This document shows positions 9,045-18,650 of a stretch of 64,000 nucleotides of DNA, piece by piece. Below the pieces are notes generated by a model that saw nothing but the letters and a program-made list of their open reading frames with translations, had not been told where the DNA came from and did no database searches. The position numbers and the translations under genes were made by a program. How positions within the stretch are numbered: position 1 is the stretch's first letter; each line of letters opens with the position of its first letter. The stretch spans positions 1-64,000 of the forward strand of contig PCUU01000041.1 of the NCBI GenBank assembly GCA_002786855.1, read 5' to 3'. The stretch is from Cytophagales bacterium CG12_big_fil_rev_8_21_14_0_65_40_12 (GTDB taxonomy: Bacteria > Bacteroidota > Bacteroidia > Cytophagales > Cyclobacteriaceae).

Positions 9045-10292
9045 CTAAGCAGGTTGGTTTGTTAATTCAAAGATGGTGATCTCTGGGAGAATACCGATAC
9101 GACCAGGGAAACCCAAAAATCCAAAGCCTCGATTGACATAGAGGTGATGGTTACCCTCGGTATATAAGTCCGCCCATTGTGGGTACATCCACTTGGAGGG
9201 ACTCCAGCGGAAATCGCCAATTTCGATACCTAATTGCATGCCGTGGGTATGGCCAGCAAACATTAAATCAATATCCTTATAATTGGGCCTTACCTGATGA
9301 TCCCAGTGACTTGGATCGTGCGAAAGTAAGATTTTAACATCTCCTTCGGAATTGAGGTGTGCTTTATTTAAGTCACCATACTTGGCAAAACGTCCAGCAC
9401 CCCAGTTTTCTACGCCTATCAGAGAAATCTGATCGGTTCCAATTCTAAGTGCCTTATTTTCATTCATCATTAGCTGCCAGCCCAATCGATCATGCACTTT
9501 GATCATGTCTTGAAGATTTTGTTGCTTGGCCTGTACCGAAGCCCACTGCATATAATCGCCATAATCGTGATTGCCCAAGGTAGAGTAAACTCCTAAATCA
9601 GCTTTTAATTTCGAGAAGATATCCATGTAATCTTTTACTTCTTTGGTTTGGTTGTTCACCAAATCCCCAGTAAAGAAAATCACATCTGGTTTCTCTTTCA
9701 TTAAGAGATCGATACCTCCTTCTACGGCTTTCTTATCGAAAAAACTACCACTATGAATGTCGGACAATTGCGCCATTTTGATGCCATTGAATGCACTTGG
9801 CAAATTGGGGAGGTATAATTTTCTTCTTCGTATTCTGTAGTCATAGGCGCCAGAGACAATGCCAAAACTCATGGTAACAATCGGTAAAGTTGCGGTGACT
9901 ACTGCCGTTCGAGCTAAAAATTCTGACCTTGAAATTTTTCTACCACTTTCAACACGCCTGGCATGGCGCTTTTTTCTTCCTTCAAAAAACAGTTGCAACA
10001 CTCTTCTAATATCATCGATGAAAACGAAGACCAGACCGAGCAGTTTAGCCGTGTAGGACATGAAAATTATCGACAATACAAAGCTGAATGTGACTGTTCC
10101 TGCTTGTGAAAAGCGTGCATAAAACACTAAGGCGATCATGGCTATGGCCTGCAAGAGATAAATTCGCTTGAGCCATTTGGCCCGATTTGCCTTAATGTTG
10201 TTCAAAAGGGTTTTGGCAGCCTGATAGGCATAAAACTCTATCCAAACCAAAAGCAAAACGAGAAGAAGAAAAGTGAGCAGGCCTATTTTCAT
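9045..10292 (-). CDS. Membrane-anchored calcineurin-like metallophosphoesterase
   Basis: A 415-residue protein with a hydrophobic N-terminal half (helices near 3-24, 40-60 and 65-95) and a further helix after SRSEFLARTAVV. The phosphoesterase domain begins near residue 160 with the full dimetal signature: QLSDIHSG, FTGDLVNN, LGNHDYGD, LLSHDP and FAGHTHGMQLG. The layout matches the YkuE/YaeI-like group of membrane-tethered phosphoesterases, some of which act on phospholipids such as UDP-diacylglucosamine; the substrate here is not determined. It is downstream of the efflux operon but separated from it by an intrinsic terminator. Its 3' end abuts repeat array B. Confidence 0.88.
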   Translation of the reverse strand: MKIGLLTFLLLVLLLVWIEFYAYQAAKTLLNNIKANRAKWLKRIYLLQAIAMIALVFYARFSQAGTVTFSFVLSIIFMSYTAKLLGLVFVFIDDIRRVLQLFFEGRKKRHARRVESGRKISRSEFLARTAVVTATLPIVTMSFGIVSGAYDYRIRRRKLYLPNLPSAFNGIKMAQLSDIHSGSFFDKKAVEGGIDLLMKEKPDVIFFTGDLVNNQTKEVKDYMDIFSKLKADLGVYSTLGNHDYGDYMQWASVQAKQQNLQDMIKVHDRLGWQLMMNENKALRIGTDQISLIGVENWGAGRFAKYGDLNKAHLNSEGDVKILLSHDPSHWDHQVRPNYKDIDLMFAGHTHGMQLGIEIGDFRWSPSKWMYPQWADLYTEGNHHLYVNRGFGFLGFPGRIGILPEITIFELTNQPA

Positions 10293-10328
10293 TGCATATG
10301 CTTAACCGAAAATTGTTCTAACTGGTTC

Positions 10329-10362
10329 AAAAAAAAGAGCTCTCGGGAACCACCCCGAGAGC
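10329..10362 (-). terminator. Intrinsic terminator of the RND efflux operon
   Basis: A perfect 9-bp stem, GCTCTCGGG with CCCGAGAGC, has a 6-base loop. On the minus strand it is followed by a run of eight T. It sits about 75 bases after the stop codon of the RND pump gene and upstream of the phosphoesterase gene, so it separates the two units. This is the cleanest terminator in the window. Confidence 0.92.
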
Positions 10363-10437
10363 CACCAAATCAACCTTAACTATGAATGATGTCCGAGACG
10401 GACACCTTAATCACCACATAGCATCTTTCTGCAAACA

Positions 10438-13400
10438 TTAGGCCAAAGCTTCTTGGTTTCCGCTTCTGCCTTGCAATTCATTTCTTTCTACTTTAGCTTC
10501 TCTTCTACCTGCAATTCGGTACAAGAACTTATCTGCTAGCAGATACATGGTAGGAACGATGATTAGGGTAAAAAAGGTTGCAAAAGTTAACCCAAAAATT
10601 ATCGTCCATGACATTGGCCCCCAAAAGATCACATTGTCCCCTCCTACGTAGAAATCTGCGTCATATTTTGTGAAGTAGCCAATGAAGTCAATGTTCAGTC
10701 CTACTGCCAACGGTACTAAGCCTAAAATAGTAGTTACCGCGGTAAGGATTACAGGCCGAAGCCTAGTTTTACCCGCGATAATAATGGAATCTAATACCTC
10801 CTCCATTGGCAACCTGCCATCATCACCTAAGCCAAGTTCTCGTCTTTTTCTTTTTCTAGTCAAGTCGATAAAGTCAATCAAAACGATGGCATTGTTTACA
10901 ACTATACCTGCTAGGGCTATAATCCCCACCATAGTCATGATCACCACGAATTCCATGTTAAAGATCACCAAACCCAAGAATACACCGATGGTACTCAAAA
11001 GCACTGACACCATGATGACGAAAGGAGCAGTAATGTTATTGAATTGAGATACAATGATCAAGAAAATCATAAACACAGCAATCAAAAGTGCCTTGGCCAA
11101 AAAAGCCATATTTTCTGCTTGCTCTTCTTGCTCTCCAGTAAACGAATAGCCATAGCCAGCAGGCATTTCATAATCTGCCATTAAATCCTTTAACTGCTCG
11201 GTGATTTCTGTAGCATTATAGTCTGCCAAAACGTTTGAACTTAAAGTTACCAAACGGTCTAGATCTTTTCTTTTGATAGAACCGTAAGTGGAACCATAAT
11301 GGACATTGGCCACTGATGAGATCGGTACTTGCACCAACTTTCCGGAATTTTGGTTCCTGAATGTGATGTTCTTGTTCATTAGCGCATCGACATCGTAGCG
11401 GTAATCTTGGTTCAGACGCACATTAATTTCGTAATCGTCTTCCCCTTCCTTGTACTTCGACACTTCTTTACCAAAAAGTGCCGTTCTGATCTCATTGGCA
11501 ATTGCATAGGTAGAAAGCCCGAATCTTCTGGCATTGTCCCTATCGATATCAACGATCAATTCCGGTTTACCCAATTCCAAAGAACTTTTCAGTTTTTCAA
11601 TTCCTTTGATACCCGAATCCGCAATTTTCTGCTGGATGTCATCCGCAATATTGATCAAGGTTTCAAGGTCTTCGCCATTGATTTCCATGTTGATCGGCTT
11701 GCCAGTTGGAGGGCCAGCAGCATCCTTGTCCACGGTAAGCGTAACTCCGGGCTGCAATTTCACCTCAGCACGGATATCGTTCATTACGTCTTTGGTGTTC
11801 AAATCTCCGCGTAGCTTGCTCTCCACAAAGTTGACGGTGATCCTGGCCTTATGCGGCTCCTCAGATTGACCAACAGCACTTGGATCATTTGGATCTGCTG
11901 CTCCCTGACTCACATTGGTAGAGACAGATTCAACAATGCGCTCATATGGCTTCACAATTTCAATCACTTGCCTTTCGATGTCCTTGGCCAATGTATTGGT
12001 TACTTCAATATCGGTTCCAACAGGAAATTCCACGAAGACATTTACATACTTAGGCTCGTTTTCTGGAAAGAAAAGTACTTTAGGTTGAAATGCTCCAAAA
12101 ACCATCAATGAAATGACAAGCATGGCAAATGCACCACCGAGGTATTTCCAAGGATGCTTCACTGCACTTTTCAAAATCTTCTCATATCGACCCTCAATAG
12201 AAGGCAAAAAAGTAGCTTGGAACCTTCTTGACCATGGCCCTAGGATATAAATATTGAGTAAAGTAGTGATCCCGATCAGCATCAATAAGTTGCCCAACAT
12301 TGGAATGCCAGCCACGAAAGAAACGATCAAACCTAAAATGATGGCCAAACTAGATCGGAAAATCACCTTTTTATGGTCATACTCGCGCTTTCCATCTAAT
12401 CGCATGTAAGAAGCGATGAATACTGGATTAATTATCAAAGCCACAAAAAGCGATGAGCCTAAGGTAATGATCAACGTCAAAGGCAAATAGAGCATAAATT
12501 CACCAATGATACCCGGCCAAAAAGCCAATGGAATAAAGGCGGCAAGTGTGGTGGCGGTGGAAGAAATAATTGGGAAAGCGACCTCTCCTACTCCACGTCT
12601 GGTGGCAGCCATTGGGCTCATTCCTTCTTCCATCAAACGATATACGTTTTCTACAACCACAATTCCGTTGTCTACCAACATACCAAGCGCCATGATCAGA
12701 CCAAAGAGTGTCATGGTATTGATGGTAATACCAGCCAAGCCTAAAATCATGAGTGCCATGAACATGGACAATGGAATGGCCATTCCCACGAACAATGAAT
12801 TCCTTGTACCTAAGAAGAACAATAATACAGTTACTACCAGGATAACACCAAAGATGATGTTATTCCCCAAACTGCTGACTTGCTCGCGTGTATCTTTGGA
12901 TTGATCGTTGGTAATGGTAACCTTAGTGGTTTCTGGAACTCTTCCATTCGCTTGGCTCAATTGAATCAAGGCCATGATTTTGTCTGTAGCGATCAATAGG
13001 TTTTCACCGCTTCTTTTCATGACATCAATTTTGACCACTGGGTTTAAGTCCAAGCGAGCGTAGTTCTGTTTGTCCTTATAACCAAATTCAACAGTAGCTA
13101 CATCTTTAAGATAGACGATATTTCCATCTTCGCTGCTGATGATGATCTCTTCCATCTGGGCTGGATCTTCAAATTCACCAATTACGCGGACGTTTCTTCT
13201 AATGCCGTCTGCAATAACATTACCACCAGAAAGGGTTAGGTTTTCAGCTGTAATGGCATTTTCAATGTCTGTAAAGGTTACTTTTCTAGCCTCTAGTTTG
13301 AAGGGATCAACTTTGATCTCTACTTCCTTCTCATCAACTCCAACGATATTCGCTTTAGAGATTTCAGGGAATTTTTCGATTTCATCTTCTAAGTATTCCG

Positions 13401-13914
13401 CAATATCATTGAGCTCATCCAGCGACTTTGTAGGGTCGGTCAGGTTGACGTTTAGAATTGGGAAATTTTCAGAAAAACTAAATTTGATTACGTTGGGATC
13501 TGATTTTAAATCTGAAGGTAATTCGGATTTAGCCCTGTCTACAGCATCTTTTACATCGATGACTGCTTCGTCTACATCCACTCCTACTTGAAATTCCACT
13601 ACTATAGAAGAGAAATCTTGCACAGAAGTGGATTGAATATTATCCACGCCTTCAATTGTATTGATTTCCTTTTCAATTTCTCGGGTAATTAAGCTTTCGA
13701 TATCCTCAGGTGAGTTTCCGGGATGGGCCGTACTTACATAAACTGTAGGTTGCTCCACCTCAGGGAAGTTCTCCTTCGGTAGTGTGATGTAAGAGTAAAT
13801 ACCTGCGACTACAATAAGGAAGGTAATTACAAATACAGTTGTCTTATTCCGCAGTGAAAAAGAGGTCAGTCCAAACTCCTTATCCACTTCATTATTTTGA
13901 TAGTTTTCAGCCAT
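10438..13914 (-). CDS. RND-family efflux pump, inner-membrane subunit
   Basis: A 1158-residue proton-driven exporter of the AcrB/MexB superfamily. It has the usual two-fold layout: TM1 near residues 26-46, a large periplasmic loop, a helix bundle (about 350-560), a second loop, and a second bundle from about 885. The TM4 motif reads GMLVDNGIVVVENV: the first proton-relay Asp is kept and the second is Asn, as in many non-AcrB RND pumps. The motif near the end, IVVNNAIVLIDFID, is the matching C-half signature. It is the last gene of the tetR/tolC/fusion-protein/pump operon, 26 bp after the fusion-protein gene. Export of toxic organic compounds is likely; the substrate is not known. Confidence 0.95.
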   Translation of the reverse strand: MAENYQNNEVDKEFGLTSFSLRNKTTVFVITFLIVVAGIYSYITLPKENFPEVEQPTVYVSTAHPGNSPEDIESLITREIEKEINTIEGVDNIQSTSVQDFSSIVVEFQVGVDVDEAVIDVKDAVDRAKSELPSDLKSDPNVIKFSFSENFPILNVNLTDPTKSLDELNDIAEYLEDEIEKFPEISKANIVGVDEKEVEIKVDPFKLEARKVTFTDIENAITAENLTLSGGNVIADGIRRNVRVIGEFEDPAQMEEIIISSEDGNIVYLKDVATVEFGYKDKQNYARLDLNPVVKIDVMKRSGENLLIATDKIMALIQLSQANGRVPETTKVTITNDQSKDTREQVSSLGNNIIFGVILVVTVLLFFLGTRNSLFVGMAIPLSMFMALMILGLAGITINTMTLFGLIMALGMLVDNGIVVVENVYRLMEEGMSPMAATRRGVGEVAFPIISSTATTLAAFIPLAFWPGIIGEFMLYLPLTLIITLGSSLFVALIINPVFIASYMRLDGKREYDHKKVIFRSSLAIILGLIVSFVAGIPMLGNLLMLIGITTLLNIYILGPWSRRFQATFLPSIEGRYEKILKSAVKHPWKYLGGAFAMLVISLMVFGAFQPKVLFFPENEPKYVNVFVEFPVGTDIEVTNTLAKDIERQVIEIVKPYERIVESVSTNVSQGAADPNDPSAVGQSEEPHKARITVNFVESKLRGDLNTKDVMNDIRAEVKLQPGVTLTVDKDAAGPPTGKPINMEINGEDLETLINIADDIQQKIADSGIKGIEKLKSSLELGKPELIVDIDRDNARRFGLSTYAIANEIRTALFGKEVSKYKEGEDDYEINVRLNQDYRYDVDALMNKNITFRNQNSGKLVQVPISSVANVHYGSTYGSIKRKDLDRLVTLSSNVLADYNATEITEQLKDLMADYEMPAGYGYSFTGEQEEQAENMAFLAKALLIAVFMIFLIIVSQFNNITAPFVIMVSVLLSTIGVFLGLVIFNMEFVVIMTMVGIIALAGIVVNNAIVLIDFIDLTRKRKRRELGLGDDGRLPMEEVLDSIIIAGKTRLRPVILTAVTTILGLVPLAVGLNIDFIGYFTKYDADFYVGGDNVIFWGPMSWTIIFGLTFATFFTLIIVPTMYLLADKFLYRIAGRREAKVERNELQGRSGNQEALA

Positions 13915-13940
13915 AATGCTTATTTTCTAGTGGTTAAGGA

Positions 13941-15077
13941 TTAATTCTGGATTTTTACTCTAGTACCGTCAGCAATAGACCTATTGCCTTTGTCTACGAT
14001 CGATACACCTGCCTGTAATCCGGATAGTACCTGCGTTTGATTGTCGAAAGAAGGCCCTAATTTGACATGCACTTTTTGGGCTTTATTGTCTGCGCCAATA
14101 GTGTACACATAGTTGCCTTGTAAGTCTTCTTGAATAATCCTAGAAGGAATTACTACGGCCTCTGGTGCCTTATAATCTGTGATTTCGACTACCGTAACCA
14201 AATTCACTTTCATGATATCATCGGCTGCTGGAAGTTTCACTTCAATCGAAAATGTTCTGCTGGCTTCGTTAATTACATTGCCTACACTGATCACCTTGGA
14301 CTCAAAGGATTTATCTAAAGAAGGCACCTTTACATGAACCACATCGCCTTCAGACACTTTTCCGAGATAGGCTTCTGATACTTCTGCAGAAACATATTTA
14401 TCAGAATTGCTCACCAAGAAGGCAATCGGAGTACCTATTTGCACTACTTGGCCAGCCTTTACAGGCACGCTTTCTATGCTTCCAGCAAAAGGAGCCACAA
14501 TCTTAGTTTTGCTCAACTGCGTGTTCAAGCTTACCAATTGTTTTTCTAAGGCTTCTTTATTGTTTTTAGCAGTAAGATAATCTACTTCAGTACCAATGTT
14601 CTGTTTCCAAAGTCTTTCTCGCTTTTCGAATATTGTAGTGGCATATACCAGGGCTGTTTTTACTTCGTCAATGGAATTTTCAATTTGTTCAGCGTCCACA
14701 GTGGCCAAAACCTGTCCTTTTTTAACATTCTGCCCTTCCACAACATTCACTGAGGTCAATTGGCCCATGCTTTCGGAACTCACGTTTACGTTGGTCCTTG
14801 ACATTACCGCTCCGCGGACTTCAATTCTGTGTTCAAAATTCTCGTTGGCTACTTTTACGGTTGTGACTAATGTGGCGGCAGCTTCTGTATTAAAATAAGT
14901 TGGATCTTCTTTGCCAATTTCCTCTTCCAAAAGAGCAATTTGATCTCTGATTTCCTTCAATTCTTGTCTGGCAGCGGTTAGGCTTGCTTTTTTATCCTCT
15001 AATGTTTCGGCTTTAGGGCCGCATGCCGTAATGGCGATTAAGGCAATAAAAATGGTGGCGATTGATTTAGCTTTCAT
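13941..15077 (-). CDS. RND efflux membrane fusion lipoprotein (HlyD/AcrA family)
   Basis: The periplasmic adaptor that joins the RND pump to the TolC-like channel. I set the start at 15077 because that Met opens a lipoprotein signal (MKAKSIATIFIALIAITAC), whereas longer starts would overlap the tolC gene and bury the signal. An N-terminal coiled coil follows (KKASLTAARQELKEIRDQI), then a lipoyl-like half near VEGQNVKKGQVLATVD, a hairpin coiled coil, the second lipoyl half (IVAPFAGSIESVPVKAGQ), a beta-barrel and a membrane-proximal domain. It is 378 residues long, normal for the family. The gap to the tolC gene is 22 bp. Confidence 0.93.
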   Translation of the reverse strand: MKAKSIATIFIALIAITACGPKAETLEDKKASLTAARQELKEIRDQIALLEEEIGKEDPTYFNTEAAATLVTTVKVANENFEHRIEVRGAVMSRTNVNVSSESMGQLTSVNVVEGQNVKKGQVLATVDAEQIENSIDEVKTALVYATTIFEKRERLWKQNIGTEVDYLTAKNNKEALEKQLVSLNTQLSKTKIVAPFAGSIESVPVKAGQVVQIGTPIAFLVSNSDKYVSAEVSEAYLGKVSEGDVVHVKVPSLDKSFESKVISVGNVINEASRTFSIEVKLPAADDIMKVNLVTVVEITDYKAPEAVVIPSRIIQEDLQGNYVYTIGADNKAQKVHVKLGPSFDNQTQVLSGLQAGVSIVDKGNRSIADGTRVKIQN

Positions 15078-15099
15078 CTGTTGTGTATGTTTGAGTTTC

Positions 15100-16455
15100 T
15101 TAGTTGTCATTGTTCTTGAGTTTTCCGAGTGATTTATCAAGGTCGACTTTTGCGATTATCGCATTGTACAAAGCCGTTAAATAGTTGATTTCTGCTTCCT
15201 TATAGTCCTTTTCGGCATTGATTACCTCGATGTTGGAACCAACACCCGCTTTGTATTTTTCGCGTGTGATTCCACTTACCTCTTGGGCTAACTCCATGTT
15301 TGCTTTTTGAACTTCGAGTTGTTCCAAGCTGACATCAAGATTGTTTTTTGAAGTAATCAGTTCGTTTTGAAGACTATTGGTCAACAGATTATATTGATTA
15401 TTGAGGGTTTCTAACTCAATTCTGTTCCTCTGAATGGTGTACTTTTTTCGCAAACCGTCAAAAACTGGGATGCTCACATTCAAGCCAATGGCCGAATTCG
15501 AAAACCAATTGGTGCCCGTAAAAAAGTTACTAAACTCATTCGAACCTGTGTTTCTACCCCAACCCGCATTGAAGGATACCTTTGGAATGTACTGTGAGGT
15601 AGTATTCTTGATTTGCAATTCTGCCAAGTTCTTTAGGTAGTCTAGCTGTTGCACTTCCACTCTACTTCTTAAGCTGAAATTTTCAATTTCATTGCTGTCA
15701 TAGCCGAAATTCAAAGCTTCAAGCCTGTCGGTCAAAAGGATTTCATCCTGAACCGGCATTCCCATGCTTAATTTTAAGAGGTCTTTGCTGGTTTTAACCG
15801 CCTGAACTACTCCACTTTTTTCAGCTTTCAGGTTGTTCATTTGTACTTGCAGCCTGCTGACGTCAATTTTCTCGGCAAAGCCATTTTCATAAAGCTTTCG
15901 GGTTTCAAACAAGGTAGAATCCAAAGTAGCGATGTTCGATTCGATCAAATCGATTCTAGTTTGATTCACCAAAACCAAATAGTAGGCCTTGGTCACATTC
16001 TCGATAACATCTATTTCTGCCTTGAATTTATCTATGATCACTTTGTCGCGAAGTACTTTGGCCGCCTTCAAGCCGATAAAAAATGAACCATCCCAAAGCA
16101 TTTGCTCTGCATTGATGCTCAAATTACCAACATGTTGTGCTCCAAAAGCAACGAGCGTTACCCCTTCTGCATTTGGATCGCCCGTGATGAACGAAGTAGG
16201 AATTGGGCTTTTCGCGATGAACAAGTTGTTCGTGTAGTTAAAACCTGCCGTGATTTGAGGCAAACCATCTGCTCTTGTTTCGTAAACCTGTGCATCGGCA
16301 TCCGTTTTCAGCAATTCGGCATTCAAAACATTCTCGTTGTGCAGCAAGGCGTATTCCAAGGCCTTGTCTAAAGAAAGTTCGGTTTGTGCCGAAACCGTGA
16401 CCGTGAGCAACAATAGCGCAAGCACTAAAGGGTATCTGTTAATTTTGCTCTTCAT
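15100..16455 (-). CDS. TolC-family outer-membrane efflux channel
   Basis: A 451-residue outer-membrane factor with a signal peptide (cleaved near residue 23, VSAQT) and the two repeated alpha-helical/beta-strand halves of TolC. The first half runs from LSLDKALEYALLHNENVLNAE to the GMPVQDE region, and the second ends with KYKAGVGSNIEVINAEKDYKEAEINYL. It forms the exit duct for the RND pump encoded in the same operon. Its start overlaps the tetR gene by 17 bp, which suggests coupled translation. Confidence 0.94.
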   Translation of the reverse strand: MKSKINRYPLVLALLLLTVTVSAQTELSLDKALEYALLHNENVLNAELLKTDADAQVYETRADGLPQITAGFNYTNNLFIAKSPIPTSFITGDPNAEGVTLVAFGAQHVGNLSINAEQMLWDGSFFIGLKAAKVLRDKVIIDKFKAEIDVIENVTKAYYLVLVNQTRIDLIESNIATLDSTLFETRKLYENGFAEKIDVSRLQVQMNNLKAEKSGVVQAVKTSKDLLKLSMGMPVQDEILLTDRLEALNFGYDSNEIENFSLRSRVEVQQLDYLKNLAELQIKNTTSQYIPKVSFNAGWGRNTGSNEFSNFFTGTNWFSNSAIGLNVSIPVFDGLRKKYTIQRNRIELETLNNQYNLLTNSLQNELITSKNNLDVSLEQLEVQKANMELAQEVSGITREKYKAGVGSNIEVINAEKDYKEAEINYLTALYNAIIAKVDLDKSLGKLKNNDN

Positions 16456-17068
16456 TTTGTTGATTGTTTGTTGTTAAGTATTGATTAAAAAGTTGATGAC
16501 CTTCAATTGTAAAAAGACCGTGTATAAAATGATCGAATAATTGCATTTGAACCTCCTCAAGGGAATAAGTGCCCCGGGGTAATAAATTTCCAATGATAAA
16601 AGTTTGGACTTGCTCAATCCTCATGATTGCCATAAGTTCGGCATTGATCTCTTTGCGGAAAAAACCTTCCTTCTGGCCTCTGGTAATCACGCCCATGATG
16701 GACTCCTTCATCACATTGCCCTTGAACTCTTCATACATTTTCCAAGCCTTGGGATAGAATTTTTGGAGTTCGTGCATCAGGTTCATTTTCATTTCTTTCA
16801 TGCTTTCTCTTAAGCATGACGAAAGAAGGATCAATTCGTGGACAGCATTATCGCCAGCCTCGGTCAAGCCCATGAATCTTTGCTCCTCAATTTTGAGGTG
16901 TATGCCCGCTACAGTATTCACCAATTCGCTTTTATCTTTAAAAAATTGATAAATCGTTTTCTTGGAAATGCTCAATTGGCCAGCTATATCATCCATGGTC
17001 ACTGTTCTGATGCCGTACTGCATATATAGCTCGCCTGCCTTCTCTATTATCTTATCCCTTACTTCCAT
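16439..17068 (-). CDS. TetR-family transcriptional regulator of the efflux operon
   Basis: A 209-residue repressor. The N-terminal helix-turn-helix lies at about residues 6-52 (RTVTMDDIAGQLSISKKTIYQFFKDKSEL), and the rest is the ligand-binding helical domain. It is the first gene of the efflux operon, so it most likely represses its own transcript. A perfect 8-bp inverted repeat overlaps the promoter found just upstream, and only eight bases separate the -7 box from the ATG. The inducing ligand is unknown. Confidence 0.93.
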   Translation of the reverse strand: MEVRDKIIEKAGELYMQYGIRTVTMDDIAGQLSISKKTIYQFFKDKSELVNTVAGIHLKIEEQRFMGLTEAGDNAVHELILLSSCLRESMKEMKMNLMHELQKFYPKAWKMYEEFKGNVMKESIMGVITRGQKEGFFRKEINAELMAIMRIEQVQTFIIGNLLPRGTYSLEEVQMQLFDHFIHGLFTIEGHQLFNQYLTTNNQQNEEQN

Positions 17069-17076
17069 TTCGCTTG

Positions 17077-17113
17077 CAAAACTATGGAAACTTAAATCTT
17101 TTCCAAAGTTTCC
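17077..17113 (-). promoter_or_regulatory. Consensus Bacteroidetes promoter with TetR operator-like dyad
   Basis: Read on the minus strand, TTTG (17107-17104), a 19-base spacer and TAGTTTTG (17084-17077) match the TTTG-N19-TAnnTTTG consensus for the primary sigma factor of this phylum. The inverted repeat GGAAACTT (17086-17093)/AAGTTTCC (17106-17113) overlaps the -33 element and the spacer, where a repressor would block polymerase. The promoter serves the tetR-led efflux operon. Confidence 0.8.
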
Positions 17114-17125
17114 GATCGGCTAATT

Positions 17126-17154
17126 GACGTTGACAATCAGATAATTGTTACGTC
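17126..17154. promoter_or_regulatory. 29-bp quasi-palindrome between tetR and the hydrolase gene
   Basis: GACGT and ACAAT on the left are mirrored by ATTGT and ACGTC on the right, with a small offset and a central CAGATA. It lies 100 bases before the hydrolase gene and 13 bases beyond the operator-like dyad of the tetR promoter. It could be a regulator-binding site for the + strand transcript. No regulator can be assigned. Confidence 0.35.
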
Positions 17155-17255
17155 TACCTTTAAATTTTTCTGAAAAAATTTTTCGCAATCGAATGCATGA
17201 CCCAAATAATATTTTGCCATTCCAACTTGTAGAACCATATTGAATCTTCGTTTTC

Positions 17256-18098
17256 ATGATTCGCAATTCAGCATATCGTATGTCGGACAAAAGACATCAG
17301 AATATTACAATTTTAAATCGTAGCCTAAAGTATTCGATTTGGCCCGGTGGGAAGCAAAAAATTTTATGCTTTCACGGCTTTGGTCAAGATCGATACAGCT
17401 ATGAAAAAATTTGTGAAGCAATGAAAGAGACGCATACCGTTTACAGCTTTGATTTGCCCTACCACGGTGAAACTCGTTTTCCAAAAGTAGAAAAGACACT
17501 GCTGCCAGCAGATTGGTTGGAATTTATGACCTCCTTTTTTGAAAAAGAGCAGATCGAAGATTTTGAAGCCATGGGCTACTCCATGGGCGGGAAATATGCC
17601 ATGATTACGGCTCAACTTTTTCCTGAGCAAATCAAAAAACTGCATTTGATTGCCCCAGATGGTATTACAACTCATTTCTCCTACAAATTCACTACCTATC
17701 CTTTTCTTTTCAGAAAACTGTTCAAAACGCAAATCGAAAATCCGTGGGTTTTTAAAGCACTGGTAAAAACTTTGCGCAGCTTAAAAATCATGAACAATTA
17801 CACTTTAAGATTTGCCGAAAGCCAAATGGATACTGAATTTAAACGCTCACAGGTTTATTACTCTTGGGTGAACTTGAGGCACTTTTTACCCAAACTGAAA
17901 ACACTGGCCACGCAGCTGAATGAGCACCAAACCCCTACTTACTTCTATATAGGCAAACACGATAAAGTAATCGATTCAAAAACTGTAGCACCTCTGCATC
18001 AACTCTTGCCGAAAAGTAAAATGCTTATTTTAGATAGCGGGCACAGTCAATTGGTGAACTCGGTAGCCAATCACTTAGCATCGCAAAACAGAAATTAA
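17256..18098 (+). CDS. Alpha/beta-hydrolase
   Basis: A 280-residue cytoplasmic hydrolase of the alpha/beta fold. The oxyanion-hole HGFGQD segment is near residue 40, the nucleophile elbow GYSMGG holds Ser109, the acid is probably in GKHDKVID, and the catalytic His is in DSGHSQL near the C-terminus. A second in-frame Met at residue 9 is an alternative start. It probably forms a two-gene unit with the RidA-like lipoprotein gene 14 bp downstream. Substrate unknown; it resembles carboxylesterase or C-C hydrolase relatives. Confidence 0.85.
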   Translation: MIRNSAYRMSDKRHQNITILNRSLKYSIWPGGKQKILCFHGFGQDRYSYEKICEAMKETHTVYSFDLPYHGETRFPKVEKTLLPADWLEFMTSFFEKEQIEDFEAMGYSMGGKYAMITAQLFPEQIKKLHLIAPDGITTHFSYKFTTYPFLFRKLFKTQIENPWVFKALVKTLRSLKIMNNYTLRFAESQMDTEFKRSQVYYSWVNLRHFLPKLKTLATQLNEHQTPTYFYIGKHDKVIDSKTVAPLHQLLPKSKMLILDSGHSQLVNSVANHLASQNRN

Positions 18099-18112
18099 CT
18101 CAATGATTTGAT

Positions 18113-18580
18113 ATGAAAAACCACCCCTTATTACTCTTAGCCATGCTTTTTACTGGTTGCAGCATCTCCACAGAGACCAAAGTGGTAAAAAAATCACTCG
18201 AGCATTATAAATCAGAAGTGATGAAGCCGCTTGGCTTGCCTTTTTCGGATGCAGTAATTGTGGACGATATCATTTACCTCTCTGGCCAAGTGGGCAACCT
18301 GCCGGGTACTTTAGAATTAGCACCAGGAGGTTTGCAAGCAGAAGCCAAACAAGCCATAGAAAACATGAAAGCCATTTTAGAAGCCAATGGTTCTTCGCTC
18401 AAAGATGTCATCAAAGTCACAGTAATGATGGCGGATATTGGTGAATGGGGGAATTTCAACAAAGAATACATTAAATTCTTTACGGAGGAAAACAAGCCTG
18501 CAAGAAGTGCTTTTGGCACCAGTGGCTTGGCGCTTGGCGCACGATTAGAAATTGAGTGCATTGCCTTGAAAACCAAATAA
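18113..18580 (+). CDS. RidA-family protein made as a lipoprotein
   Basis: A 155-residue RidA/YjgF/UK114 protein. RidA enzymes are normally cytosolic and hydrolyse reactive imines from PLP enzymes; this one starts with a lipoprotein signal (lipobox FTGC, Cys16), so it should act outside the inner membrane. The fold signature is complete, including LSGQVG near residue 57, and PARSAF places an Arg (131) at the position of the catalytic Arg of RidA, with the following EIE. Imine deaminase activity is therefore possible. It lies 14 bp after the hydrolase gene. Confidence 0.85.
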   Translation: MKNHPLLLLAMLFTGCSISTETKVVKKSLEHYKSEVMKPLGLPFSDAVIVDDIIYLSGQVGNLPGTLELAPGGLQAEAKQAIENMKAILEANGSSLKDVIKVTVMMADIGEWGNFNKEYIKFFTEENKPARSAFGTSGLALGARLEIECIALKTK

Positions 18581-18650
18581 TCCTGAAATCATGGCAGGCG
18601 GCAAATAACTTATCGAAAATCACTTCGTTAGGTTCTATATTTTTCAGCGC

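Noticed and set aside
15077-15140. Longer N-terminus for the membrane fusion protein
   Set aside because: It would need a TTG start, overlap tolC and place 21 polar residues before the lipoprotein signal.
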